From assembly GCA_040902745.1 (NCBI GenBank), contig JBBDWR010000010.1, positions 62,001 through 126,000 of the forward strand: DNA of 64,000 nucleotides. The letters run 5' to 3'. Shown one piece after another: positions 1-7,967 of the stretch (position 1 is its first letter; every line of letters begins with the position of its first letter). The notes beneath the pieces were generated by a model. It was not told where the DNA came from and made no database searches. It saw only the letters and a program-made list of their open reading frames with translations. Origin of the DNA: JBBDWR01 sp040902745. GTDB lineage: Bacteria > Actinomycetota > UBA4738 > HRBIN12. Made by a program: the position numbers and the translations under genes.

Positions 1-2
1 GA

Positions 3-890
3 CGCTTGCTCGGCGCGGTCGGAGTGTGGAGCTTCGCACTCGACGCTCTCGCAGCGTCGGACGAGGCGGCGGCTGCGCGCGCGATCGAGGCGGCCGGACT
101 CCCGGTGCTGTGGATCCCCGAGGGTTCCTCCAGCAAGGAAGCGTTCTCGCACGCAGCTCACCTGCTCGCGACGACGGATCGTCTCTCGATCGCAACCGGG
201 ATCGCGAACATGTGGGCGAGAGACCCGGTCGCGATGGCCAACGGCGCCAGGACCCTCGGTACGGCGTGGCCGGGCAGATTCATCCTCGGTGTCGGGGCGG
301 GACACGAATACTCTGCCCAGCTGCGCGGGTTCACCTGGGACAAGCCGTTCTCCAGGATGCAGTGGTATCTGAAAGCGATGGCCGACGCTCCGTTCGAAGG
401 ACCCGAACCCGACCCTGCGGTTCCGGTGCTCCTGGCCGCGCTGGGCCCCCGGATGCTCGCGCTCGCGGGCACGGTTACGGCGGGTGCCCACACCTACTTC
501 GTTCCGGTGGAACACACGGTGCTCGCTCGCAAAGCGCTGGGCGCCGACCCGGTGCTCGCCGTGGAACAGACGGTCGTTCCGGTGGCCGACGCGTCCAAGG
601 CACGTGAGCTGGCGCGCTCGTTCGCTGCCGGGTACTTGGAGCTCCCGAACTACGCGAAGAACCTGCGGCGGGTCGGGTTCTCGCCTGAGGATGTCTCGGG
701 CGGTGGCAGCGATCGGCTGATCGACGCGACGATCGCGTGGGGAAACACAGGACGGATCGCCGAGCGTGTTCGGTCCCATCTGGATGCGGGCGCCGATCAC
801 GTCTGCGTGCAGGTCATCCTGGATACCGAAGGACGGCAGGTGGGTGTGGAGTCGGTGGAAGAGCTGTTCCGGGAGCTGGCTCCCGGCTAG
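3..890 (+). CDS. LLM-class F420-dependent oxidoreductase (5'-partial)
   Basis: Luciferase-like monooxygenase fold protein of the F420-dependent (TIGR03620-like) type; it would use coenzyme F420 for a redox reaction on an unknown substrate in the cytoplasm. What is seen: an N-terminal GVWSFALD strand, a central GRFILGVGAGH stretch typical of the family, and a C-terminal segment ending in a DAGADHVCVQV strand, about 294 residues in all. The frame is open to the window edge. The first in-window start is a TTG at base 6, already inside the first conserved strand, so the true start is probably a few codons upstream and outside the window. A perfect 16-bp palindrome overlaps the stop codon. Family assignment is fairly sure; substrate is unknown. 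Confidence 0.8.
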   Translation, partial: RLLGAVGVWSFALDALAASDEAAAARAIEAAGLPVLWIPEGSSSKEAFSHAAHLLATTDRLSIATGIANMWARDPVAMANGARTLGTAWPGRFILGVGAGHEYSAQLRGFTWDKPFSRMQWYLKAMADAPFEGPEPDPAVPVLLAALGPRMLALAGTVTAGAHTYFVPVEHTVLARKALGADPVLAVEQTVVPVADASKARELARSFAAGYLELPNYAKNLRRVGFSPEDVSGGGSDRLIDATIAWGNTGRIAERVRSHLDAGADHVCVQVILDTEGRQVGVESVEELFRELAPG

Positions 891-896
891 CCGGGA
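881..896. terminator. Palindrome between convergent genes, possible bidirectional terminator
   Basis: TCCCGGCTAGCCGGGA is a perfect 16-bp dyad that contains the stop codon of the upstream plus-strand gene and lies 9 bases before the stop of the convergent minus-strand gene. It would form a 6-bp GC-rich stem with a tight CTAG loop in either transcript. There is no U-tract, so its terminator role is inferred from position. Confidence 0.4.
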
Positions 897-905
897 CGTC
901 CTCGA

Positions 906-1307
906 TCACCGACGCGGCCGCTGAGGATCGACGTCACAGGCGTCGGCCCCCACGATGTTGCCGAGCCGTGTTCGATTGTCGGCCACCAGTCGGTAGAGGC
1001 GTTCGGTGAGCCGGGGCGCACGCTCGGCGACCCATGCGAGCGGCGAGCCGAAAGGGAGCGAGTGCAGTAGGACGGCAACGGCGCCACCGCCCGAGTACAC
1101 GGCGCCGGCCCGGTCGACCACGTGCATCGAGTGCAGTCGGCCGTCGTCTGCGACCTCGTGCAGCAACCTCGAGCCTTCTTCACTCTGGATCGGCGTGACG
1201 CGAACCCGACCGAACCGGTCCCAGTCCAGCACCCGATCTACGCTCCATCGGCAGAGGCCGCAGTCCTCGTCGTACAGGACGACCGTTCGCTCGACGACGT
1301 GGTTCAT
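906..1307 (-). CDS. DCC-family thiol-disulfide oxidoreductase-like protein (DUF393)
   Basis: Small 133-residue protein of the DCC family (DUF393), named for an N-terminal D-x-x-C-x-x-C motif. Here it reads DEDCGLC at about residues 14-20, directly after a VVLYDEDC strand, as in the family. A mid-protein GGGAVAVLLHSLP segment corresponds to the family's conserved GxxA region. The family is predicted to be thioredoxin-like, but its reaction is not established. It is convergent with the F420 oxidoreductase and about 70 bases from the stop of the polysaccharide deacetylase upstream on the same strand. Start taken at ATG 1307. Confidence 0.8.
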   Translation of the reverse strand: MNHVVERTVVLYDEDCGLCRWSVDRVLDWDRFGRVRVTPIQSEEGSRLLHEVADDGRLHSMHVVDRAGAVYSGGGAVAVLLHSLPFGSPLAWVAERAPRLTERLYRLVADNRTRLGNIVGADACDVDPQRPRR

Positions 1308-1378
1308 GCTTCGATGCTACCGTCGACGGGTGTGGACTCCCGGGTCCGCGAGTCGTGACTCATCACCATGTTCACCGC

Positions 1379-2476
1379 TCACAGGGTCGCGAACGAGAGA
1401 CCCCGCTTGCGGATCCCCTTGATGATGTCCGGGAGTGCCGCGATCGTGGTCGCCGCGTCTCCCCCGCCATCGTGCATCAAGATGATCGAACCGGGTCGCA
1501 CCCGGGAGAGGACCGTCCGAACGACCTCCTTGGTCGAGGTCCTGGTGCTCCAGTCCCGCGTGTCGATGTCCCACAACACCAGCCGCATCCCCTCGTCGAG
1601 GGCGCGATCACGCAAGGCGTCATCCCAGCTCCCGCCGGGAGGGCGGAACAGATCGTTGCGAACCCCCAGCCGCTCGAGGAGCGCGTTCGTGTCGACGAGT
1701 TCTCGATCCAGGCGGGTCGCCGGGAGCGTCGTGAATGGGGGGTTGTACGGATGGGACCAGGAGTGGTTCCCGACCGTCATGCCCATCGCATGTTCACGTC
1801 GCACCAGCATCGGGTAACGCTCGGCGAACGCGCCGACCACGAAGAACGTCGCCTTCACGTGGTAGCGCTTCAGGATCGACAGGATCTTGGCCGTGTGCAC
1901 CGGCCACGGTCCGTCGTCGAACGTCAAAGCGACGGCGTTCGGCGTGCTCGTGGGGCCGATCGGCTTCGTCCAGGTTCGCACGAGCTTGCCGGACAGTTGT
2001 CCCTTGACGGTCACCTGCAACGACCTGGCCGTGGCCAACGTCCGCGCAGGATTCAGTGGCTGCGGGTCGTCGAGCCGGAACGAGGTGCGGATCACATCTT
2101 CGGTCTCGTCCCGTCCGTCCACGACCTCGATCCGGTCCCCCTCGGAGAGCGGGAGCGTGCGAGAGGTCGGCTCCGTACCGTTCAGCAGGATCACGCCGGG
2201 ATCGTGGCGGCGCTCCAAGATCTCGCCTTCGACGTCCAGCATCCGTCCATTCCGTGCTTCGAGCGCGCGCCCGCGGAGGAGACCACCGAACGTCGTGCCC
2301 TCGTCGACCAGCACCGGAGTACCGTCGATACGGATCGGGACGGGAGGCGGTCCACGCAACAGCACGACGCCCACGACCGTCGCCGCGACGAGGGCAACCA
2401 GTGATGCGCCGCCGATCAGCAGTCTGCGCGAGCGATCCGGGGTGTGGGCCATCGGGGGATCCAACCTGCTCATCAT
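1379..2476 (-). CDS. Membrane-anchored polysaccharide deacetylase (NodB domain)
   Basis: Carbohydrate esterase family 4 enzyme, predicted to de-N-acetylate cell-wall polysaccharide or peptidoglycan outside the membrane. Near the N-terminus is a single transmembrane anchor (LLIGGASLVALVAATVVGVV). A ubiquitin-like/G5-type linker region (about residues 45-150) follows, then the NodB domain. All CE4 motifs are visible: TFDDGPW (motif 1, catalytic Asp and metal Asp), HSWSHP (metal His pair), RPPGGS (motif 3), LWDIDTRDW (motif 4) and LMHDGG (motif 5 catalytic His). The ORF is open to GTG/ATG candidates further upstream. I chose the ATG at 2476, next to a GAGGAG purine run; 2473 is equally possible. 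It is divergent from the FAD oxidoreductase at 2632. Confidence 0.85.
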   Translation of the reverse strand: MMSRLDPPMAHTPDRSRRLLIGGASLVALVAATVVGVVLLRGPPPVPIRIDGTPVLVDEGTTFGGLLRGRALEARNGRMLDVEGEILERRHDPGVILLNGTEPTSRTLPLSEGDRIEVVDGRDETEDVIRTSFRLDDPQPLNPARTLATARSLQVTVKGQLSGKLVRTWTKPIGPTSTPNAVALTFDDGPWPVHTAKILSILKRYHVKATFFVVGAFAERYPMLVRREHAMGMTVGNHSWSHPYNPPFTTLPATRLDRELVDTNALLERLGVRNDLFRPPGGSWDDALRDRALDEGMRLVLWDIDTRDWSTRTSTKEVVRTVLSRVRPGSIILMHDGGGDAATTIAALPDIIKGIRKRGLSFATL

Positions 2477-2631
2477 CTCCTCGACGTCGAGCGCCGGCGA
2501 TCGGTTCCGTGCCGGGCAGGATGGGTGATTCGTTCGTTCCCGGCGTTCCCGCCCACGAACCTCGTGTGGGAACATCCGTGGATGGCAGGCCCGGCACGGT
2601 TCTCGCGAGACGCGCCGGCTCGCGTCTGACC

Positions 2632-4074
2632 GTGCCTCCCGTCGACATCCCCGCTCCCGGCGAGTCCCGCAGCTTCTGGCTCCAGGAGGCCATCGGCGCC
2701 GACCCTGGGCAGCAGTGTCCGCCGCTCGATGTGAAGGTCGAGGCCGATGTTTGTGTCGTGGGGGGAGGGTTCGCGGGGCTGTGGACCGCGTACGAACTCA
2801 CCGAACGCGCGCCCGGGATGCGGATCGCCTTGCTGGAGGCCGACATCTGCGGAGGTGGAGCGAGCGGGCGCAACGGCGGATTCCTCTCGTCGTCGTGGCA
2901 CGATCTGCCTGCGCTGTGCGGACTGTTCGGCATCGACGAGGGTGTCCGGTACGCCACAGCGCTGGCCGACGAGGTCGGTGCGGTGGGTGCGTGGCTGGAG
3001 CAGCACGACGTCGACGCCTGGTTCCACCACGAAGGGGTGCTCGGGGCCCGCCTCGGCGTCTGGCAGGAGGGGTTCGGCGAAAGCGCCGCCTCCTTCGCGT
3101 CCCGTCTCGGCCTGGGAGAACGCATCCGTGCGCTCGACGCCGACCAGGCGCGCGCGATCGCGGACTCGCCGAGGATCACGGGGGGATCCTTCACCGCGGA
3201 CAACGCCATCTGCCAGCCTGCCCGGCTCGCCCGCGGGCTTCGACGCGTGTTGCTGGAACGAGGGGTGCGGATCTACGAGGGCACAAGGGTTACCCGGATC
3301 GAGCGCGACCGACCGGTGATCGTGCGTACGGAGAACGGTGCGGTCCGGGCTCAGAACGTCGTGCTCACGATCGGCGCATGGGCCGCGGGCTGGCGAGGGT
3401 ACCGCACCGCGATCGGCAACATCGCCGACTACATGGTCGCCACGGAACCGATCGGAGATCGGATCGTCGACGAACTTGGTTGGACGAGCTGGACCGGGAT
3501 CGCCGACGGCCGCGAGCTCCTCTTCTACCTGCGCAAGACCGAGGATGGAAGGATCGCGATCGGAGGGGGCACCACCGGCGTGTTGTGGGGCGGGTCGATC
3601 GGGCGGCGTGCCACCCACGACCGGCGGGTGGCGGACCGCGCCGCACGCGGACTCCTTTGGTTGTTCCCGCAACTGGAAGGCGTGCGGTTCACCCACGCGT
3701 GGGGAGGACCGATCGACATGACGCCGTCGTTCCTGCCCTTCTTCGACACCCGGCCCCCCGGCAACGTCCACGTCGGGCTCGGATTCTCCGGACATGGTCT
3801 GTGCCAGACCAAGCTGGGCGGGCGGATCCTCGCATCTCTCGTGCTGGGCGAGACCGACCGCTGGTCGACGATGCCGGTGGTGGGGCCGCCGCTGGGCTTC
3901 GCGCCCCCGGAGCCGGTGCGCTGGCCGCTCGTCCGCGCGGCCGTGTGGGGGATGGAGAGCGGTGACCGGTCCGAAGAGGCCGGGCGCGCTCGGGGTCGCC
4001 TGCAGCGGTTGCTGCAGTGGGGACCGATCGCCTACCGGGAACACCTGGTGTCACGGCGTCGCCCCGGGTCCTAG
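2632..4074 (+). CDS. FAD-dependent amino acid/amine oxidoreductase (DAO family)
   Basis: FAD oxidoreductase of the DAO family (glycine oxidase/sarcosine oxidase/PuuB-like), about 480 residues. After a short N-terminal helix (SFWLQEA, as in PuuB-type oxidases) comes the Rossmann dinucleotide motif VVGGGFAGL at about residues 41-49. It is followed by GGGASGRNGGF, the flavin loop of putrescine/sarcosine oxidase-like enzymes. The C-terminal THAWGGPIDMT and GFSGHGLCQTKLGG segments complete the FAD site. The GTG at 2632 gives the usual family N-terminus; an ATG at 2521 is in frame but would add an unrelated 37-residue tail. The last 4 bases overlap the end of the convergent membrane gene. A clear paralog is truncated at the right window edge (63373-64000). 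Substrate is probably a secondary or primary amine; unproven. Confidence 0.85.
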   Translation: MPPVDIPAPGESRSFWLQEAIGADPGQQCPPLDVKVEADVCVVGGGFAGLWTAYELTERAPGMRIALLEADICGGGASGRNGGFLSSSWHDLPALCGLFGIDEGVRYATALADEVGAVGAWLEQHDVDAWFHHEGVLGARLGVWQEGFGESAASFASRLGLGERIRALDADQARAIADSPRITGGSFTADNAICQPARLARGLRRVLLERGVRIYEGTRVTRIERDRPVIVRTENGAVRAQNVVLTIGAWAAGWRGYRTAIGNIADYMVATEPIGDRIVDELGWTSWTGIADGRELLFYLRKTEDGRIAIGGGTTGVLWGGSIGRRATHDRRVADRAARGLLWLFPQLEGVRFTHAWGGPIDMTPSFLPFFDTRPPGNVHVGLGFSGHGLCQTKLGGRILASLVLGETDRWSTMPVVGPPLGFAPPEPVRWPLVRAAVWGMESGDRSEEAGRARGRLQRLLQWGPIAYREHLVSRRRPGS

Positions 4075-4352
4075 GGGTCGGTGTGTCCTCGGTCGTCGCG
4101 CAGCGGTTCTCCGACGTCGATCGTGCTGGACGGCGCCGGCGACGACATCTGCGATGGGGGCGCTCCGCCGGTCCGACCGATACGCCGCTGGTAGTCGCGC
4201 ATCCGATACCGGAACCAGTAGTAGCCGAGCAGTCCCACGGTGGCGATCACCAGCAGGCCGGCCAGGACGAGTACGAACGCGACCTTCAGCACCGTGCCGA
4301 GAACCCCGAAGATCGCCGCGATCAGCAACAGGATGAGGATGAAGACGAACAC
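4071..4352 (-). CDS. Small membrane protein
   Basis: A 93-residue hypothetical protein with two adjacent hydrophobic segments at the N-terminus (about residues 2-20 and 24-46: FVFILILLLIAAIFGVLG, then VAFVLVLAGLLVIATVGLL). A basic, polar cytoplasmic tail (RYRMRDYQRRIGR and a Pro/Ser-rich stretch) follows. No family is recognised. It overlaps the end of the FAD oxidoreductase by 4 bases in convergent orientation. Start is GTG 4352, preceded by a GGGAT-like ribosome site. Confidence 0.6.
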   Translation of the reverse strand: MFVFILILLLIAAIFGVLGTVLKVAFVLVLAGLLVIATVGLLGYYWFRYRMRDYQRRIGRTGGAPPSQMSSPAPSSTIDVGEPLRDDRGHTDP

Positions 4353-4508
4353 GATCCCATCCTAGCGTCGAAGCCGCCGAACGACGCCGGCGCCGAGTTG
4401 TGCCCGGAGCGGTGTCCGAGCGGCAGAGGTCAGGGGTCGGGTAGGCTTCCGATCCTCGACGGAACGCCAGGTGCGTGAGCACGACCCGACACGGAGGTGG
4501 AACCCCCG

Positions 4509-5966
4509 ATGGCCGAGGACCTGAAGATGCTGATCGCCGGCGACTGGGTAGACGCAGTCGACGGCGGACGGTTCGACGTATTCAATCCTGCGACCGGCGA
4601 GGTCGTTGCGACCGTTCCCGATGCGCAACCGGCGGACGTGGATCGCGCCGTCGGCCACGCGCGAGCGCTCTTCGACGAGGGCTCGTGGTGGCCCCGAACC
4701 TCCGAACGTGATCGCGGCCGGATCTTGCTGCGCGCCGCCGAGATCATGCGCCGGGAGCTCGACCGGCTGGCCGAGTTGGAGACGATCGACTGCGGCAAGC
4801 CGCTCGCCGAGGCCAAGGATGACCTCGAAGAGGTCGCGTTCATGTTCGAGTACTACGGCGGCTGGGCCACCAAGATCGACGGGTACATCCCGCCCGTGGG
4901 CCCGGACGCGATGTCGCTCGTCGTGAAGGAGCCGATGGGTGTCGCGGTCGGCATCACGCCCTGGAACTACCCGATGCCGATGGCCGTGCAGAAGGTTGCA
5001 CCCGCGATCGCGGCAGGATGTGCGTTCATCCTGAAGCCCGCGGAGCAGACGCCGCTTACGGCGCTCGAGATCCCGAAGATCCTGGAAGAGGCGGGGCTGC
5101 CGCCGGGCGTGCTTCAGGTGATCACCGGGTTCGGCGAGACAGCCGGCGCACCGCTCGTCACGGATCCCCGCGTCGACAAGGTCGGGTTCACCGGTTCTCG
5201 AGACGTCGGCAAGATCATCATGCGCTCGGGGGCGGACACGCTGAAGCGGGTGACCCTCGAGCTCGGTGGGAAGTCGCCCAACATCGTGTTCGCCGATGCG
5301 GACTTCGAGGCTGCGATCGAGGGCTCCGCGAACGGGATCTTCTCAAACCAGGGTGAGATCTGCTCCGCAGGCTCACGCGTGTTCATACAGAAGGAGATCT
5401 ACGACGACGCGCTCGACGCGCTCGTCGGTCGTGCGAATGCGGTCAAGGTCGGGGACGGCTCGGATCCGGAGACGACGATGGGACCGCTCGTGAGCAGGGA
5501 GCAACAGGAGCGCGTCGAGCACTACATCGATATCGGTCAGAAGGAAGCGAAGCTCGCCGCGCAAGGTACCGTGCCCAGTGAGGCCAGGCTTGCCGGCGGC
5601 TACTTCGTCCCACCGACGATCTTCGCCGACGTGGACAACACCGCCACGATCGCCCAGGAAGAGATCTTCGGTCCGGTCATGTCGGTGATCCCATTCGACA
5701 CGGCCGAGCAGGTGATCGAGCAATCCAACGACAACCCCTACGGCCTTGCCGCCGCCGTGTGGACCTCCGATGTCAAGAAGGCGATCAACACCGCTCGTGC
5801 GCTTCGCGCGGGGATCGTCTGGATAAACGACACACAGCCGGCTCCGACCGAGGCACCGTGGGGCGGCTACAAGCAGTCGGGGATCGGGCGCGAGCTGGGT
5901 AAGGAAGGCGTCTCGGACTACATGGAGGAGAAGCACATCTACTTCAACCTCGCCGAGGACGCCTAA
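4509..5966 (+). CDS. Aldehyde dehydrogenase, betaine-aldehyde dehydrogenase-like
   Basis: NAD(P)-dependent aldehyde dehydrogenase, about 485 residues, the usual family length. Seen in order: the ITPWNYP cofactor loop, the FTGSRDVG Rossmann turn, LELGGKSP containing the catalytic Glu, and NQGEICSAGSR containing the nucleophilic Cys. The C-terminal PWGGYKQSGIGRELG motif is the one shared by betaine aldehyde dehydrogenases. It would oxidise betaine aldehyde, or a similar amino aldehyde, to the acid in the cytoplasm. That fits the choline dehydrogenase and betaine demethylation genes in this window, although other aldehydes are possible. A GGAGG at 4493-4497 sits 11 bases before the ATG at 4509; a GTG at 4497 is an alternative start. 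A TetR gene follows after 20 bases. Confidence 0.85.
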   Translation: MAEDLKMLIAGDWVDAVDGGRFDVFNPATGEVVATVPDAQPADVDRAVGHARALFDEGSWWPRTSERDRGRILLRAAEIMRRELDRLAELETIDCGKPLAEAKDDLEEVAFMFEYYGGWATKIDGYIPPVGPDAMSLVVKEPMGVAVGITPWNYPMPMAVQKVAPAIAAGCAFILKPAEQTPLTALEIPKILEEAGLPPGVLQVITGFGETAGAPLVTDPRVDKVGFTGSRDVGKIIMRSGADTLKRVTLELGGKSPNIVFADADFEAAIEGSANGIFSNQGEICSAGSRVFIQKEIYDDALDALVGRANAVKVGDGSDPETTMGPLVSREQQERVEHYIDIGQKEAKLAAQGTVPSEARLAGGYFVPPTIFADVDNTATIAQEEIFGPVMSVIPFDTAEQVIEQSNDNPYGLAAAVWTSDVKKAINTARALRAGIVWINDTQPAPTEAPWGGYKQSGIGRELGKEGVSDYMEEKHIYFNLAEDA

Positions 5967-5986
5967 CGGCCCTGGAGGTTCGCGCG

Positions 5987-6694
5987 ATGGCACCGCGAAC
6001 GCGCCCCCCGGCGGATCGCTCCGGCCTCCCCGAAGGGCCTGTTCATTCCGGGTCAGGCGACGAGGAGTCGCGCCCGGACGGGCGCGGGACCAATCCGCAG
6101 CGGCGAGAGCGCGTGCTGCGAGCAGCCGCCGAGGCGATCGCGGAGCGAGGGTTCGCCGACACACGCATCGCCGACATCGCCGACCGGGCGGGTATGAGTC
6201 CGGGGCACGTCATGTACTACTTCTCCTCCAAGGAGGAACTCCTTCTCGAAGCGTTGCGCTTCTCCGAGGACAGCCGGTTCTACGACGGGTTGGCCGCCGA
6301 GCTGGATCGGGCGCCAGGAGCGGCGGGGCGGCTCGCTCGATTCATCGAGTTGTCGATCCCCGGCGGGGCTCGCGACGAGCAATGGACCCTATGGCTGGAG
6401 TTGTGGACCCGCGCGGTCCACGACCCCACGATCGTGGATCGACTCGAGCAACGCGACGCGCGGTGGACCGACGCGCTGGCCGCGATCCTGCGCGAGGGGA
6501 TCGCGGACGGGAGCTTCGACCCGGTGGATATCCGGACCTGCGAGGAGTTGTCGATGCTCCTGACGGGCTACGCGATCCAGATCACCAGCGGCATGCCGTC
6601 CTATCCTCGGGACGCGGCGGTTCGTGCGTGCGTTCGCGCCGCCCACGAGCGTCTCGGGATCGCCGCGGATCCGTCCAACCCGCCACCCGCCTGA
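5987..6694 (+). CDS. TetR-family regulator, BetI-like
   Basis: TetR/AcrR transcription factor of 235 residues with an unusually long, polar N-terminal extension of about 40 residues before the DNA-binding domain. The helix-turn-helix is recognisable from RIADIADRAGMSPGHVMYYFSSKEELL. The ligand domain contains ARFIELSIPGG and WTLWLELWTRA, a pattern shared with BetI-type regulators. It is also shared with the second TetR in this window (LVRLIDLSVPGP, WALWIEVWVRA), so the two are paralogs. GGAGG precedes the ATG by about 10 bases. It is co-directional with the aldehyde dehydrogenase upstream (20-base gap, likely one transcript) and convergent with the Rieske oxygenase. It may control either through the dyad at 7885-7902. 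Ligand unknown. Confidence 0.85.
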   Translation: MAPRTRPPADRSGLPEGPVHSGSGDEESRPDGRGTNPQRRERVLRAAAEAIAERGFADTRIADIADRAGMSPGHVMYYFSSKEELLLEALRFSEDSRFYDGLAAELDRAPGAAGRLARFIELSIPGGARDEQWTLWLELWTRAVHDPTIVDRLEQRDARWTDALAAILREGIADGSFDPVDIRTCEELSMLLTGYAIQITSGMPSYPRDAAVRACVRAAHERLGIAADPSNPPPA

Positions 6695-6707
6695 TCGGCC
6701 GTCGGTC

Positions 6708-7856
6708 TCACCCCTGGAGCGGACGACCCATCATGTGGCGCCATTCCTCGTTGAAGTTGTAGAGGAAGCGATCCTGTCGAGGGTAGACGCCCTCGGTGAA
6801 GGCGCGGGATCCGACACCCGTCTGCGCCCGTTCGACGATCCCCCAGTCCTGCTTGGAGATGAGATCCCAGAACTCCACGACGGGCTCCGGCTTGAAGTCC
6901 GACCCCTCGATCGTCTCCGGACGGAAGAGGAACTCCGAGACGACCGTGGTGTGGTTCGGGCCCTTCGGGTACCCGATGTAATACATGACGCAGTCCGGAT
7001 GCAGGTTGAGCATCAGGTTGGGGAACTCGTAGGAGCCGTAGTACATCTTGTAGTCGTCCGGGAGCAACTCCGGGAACTTGGGAAGCTCGCTCTGACCGGT
7101 CGCCGTGAAGCTCGTCGCACCCTCCATCATCCAGTTGCCGTCGTCGCGGGTCTGTTCGTCCCAGACCTCTCCGAATCGGAACAGGGGGACGACCTGGACG
7201 AGCTCGGGATGCACGGTCGGGCAGTGCAGACACTCGTTGTAGTTCTCGACGACGATCTTCCAGTTCGCGGCGACCTCGTAGACGATCCGCGCGCCGATCC
7301 GCAGGTCCTGCATCTGGAAACGCTCGAAGGCCGTGATCGACTCGGCGCCGTCGGTAAGCGCCTCCATCAATGGCCGGGGTTCCTTCGACAGGTTGACCCA
7401 AAGGAACCCTGCGTATTCGTCCACCGCGAAGCCGTGCAAGGGGTAGCGGGATCGGTCGAAGTGCTCGCCCTCCTGGACGTTGGGTGTGCCGAGCAGCTTT
7501 CCGTTGAGGTCGTAGGTCCACGCGTGGTAGGGGCACTTGAACGCCTTTCGCACCGAACCGCATCCCTCGTCGAGGAACTTCGTCCCGCGATGGCTGCACA
7601 CGTTGTAGAAGCCGCGAGCCTTTCCATCGGAATTGCGCGTGATGAACACCGATTCACCGGCGAGGTCGCGCACCACGTAGTCACCGGCCGCCGCCACCTC
7701 TTCGGATCGTCCGAGGCATACCCAGTCACCCCACCAGATGCGCTCGCGCTCCTCGTCGTAGGTCGCGTCGCTCGTGTAGTCGTCGGCTCCCAGCGTCGGT
7801 CGAGGGGTCCACTTTCGGTCGTCGTACCGGATGCGGTCGTCCTGCTGCTCGAGCAT
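6708..7856 (-). CDS. Rieske non-heme iron oxygenase, choline/betaine/carnitine type
   Basis: Catalytic subunit of a Rieske oxygenase, 382 residues. The [2Fe-2S] Rieske site is CSH...CPYH (Cys-x-His, about 17 residues, Cys-x-x-His at roughly residues 87-109). The mononuclear iron site lies in ENYNECLHCPTVHPEL, with two His ligands and the bridging acid expected in this fold. The motif spacing is that of the choline monooxygenase/GbcA/carnitine oxygenase branch, which removes or oxidises N-methyl or side-chain groups of quaternary amines using O2. No cognate flavin/ferredoxin reductase is visible nearby, so electrons must come from elsewhere. AGGAGG precedes the ATG by about 6 bases. An inverted repeat lies 28 bases upstream. 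Assignment to the branch is likely; the exact substrate is inferred from context. Confidence 0.8.
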   Translation of the reverse strand: MLEQQDDRIRYDDRKWTPRPTLGADDYTSDATYDEERERIWWGDWVCLGRSEEVAAAGDYVVRDLAGESVFITRNSDGKARGFYNVCSHRGTKFLDEGCGSVRKAFKCPYHAWTYDLNGKLLGTPNVQEGEHFDRSRYPLHGFAVDEYAGFLWVNLSKEPRPLMEALTDGAESITAFERFQMQDLRIGARIVYEVAANWKIVVENYNECLHCPTVHPELVQVVPLFRFGEVWDEQTRDDGNWMMEGATSFTATGQSELPKFPELLPDDYKMYYGSYEFPNLMLNLHPDCVMYYIGYPKGPNHTTVVSEFLFRPETIEGSDFKPEPVVEFWDLISKQDWGIVERAQTGVGSRAFTEGVYPRQDRFLYNFNEEWRHMMGRPLQG

Positions 7857-7884
7857 CAGCCCCTCCTGCCGGGATCCAGGAAGT

Positions 7885-7902
7885 TTAGAACGGGGATTCT
7901 AA
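7885..7902. promoter_or_regulatory. Inverted repeat TTAGAA-N6-TTCTAA, likely TetR operator
   Basis: A perfect 6-bp inverted repeat with a 6-bp spacer lies 28 bases upstream of the Rieske oxygenase start. It is AT-rich in a very GC-rich region, and its size suits a TetR-type dimer. The TetR gene at 5987-6694, at the other end of the Rieske gene, is the natural candidate. The binding partner is inference. Confidence 0.5.
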
Positions 7903-7967
7903 CGTCTGGGAGGTGACGATACACCGGCCACGGTCCTCAAGGGAAGCTTCGGTCTCGCGACGCCCGT

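Noticed and set aside
2056..2631. Plus-strand coding extension of the FAD oxidoreductase to 672 residues
   Set aside because: It is antisense to the polysaccharide deacetylase and Arg/Pro/Ser-rich, typical of a shadow frame.
4362..4508. Functional tRNA-Ser gene
   Set aside because: Only the 5' half resembles tRNA-Ser; there is no complementary acceptor strand or T-arm.
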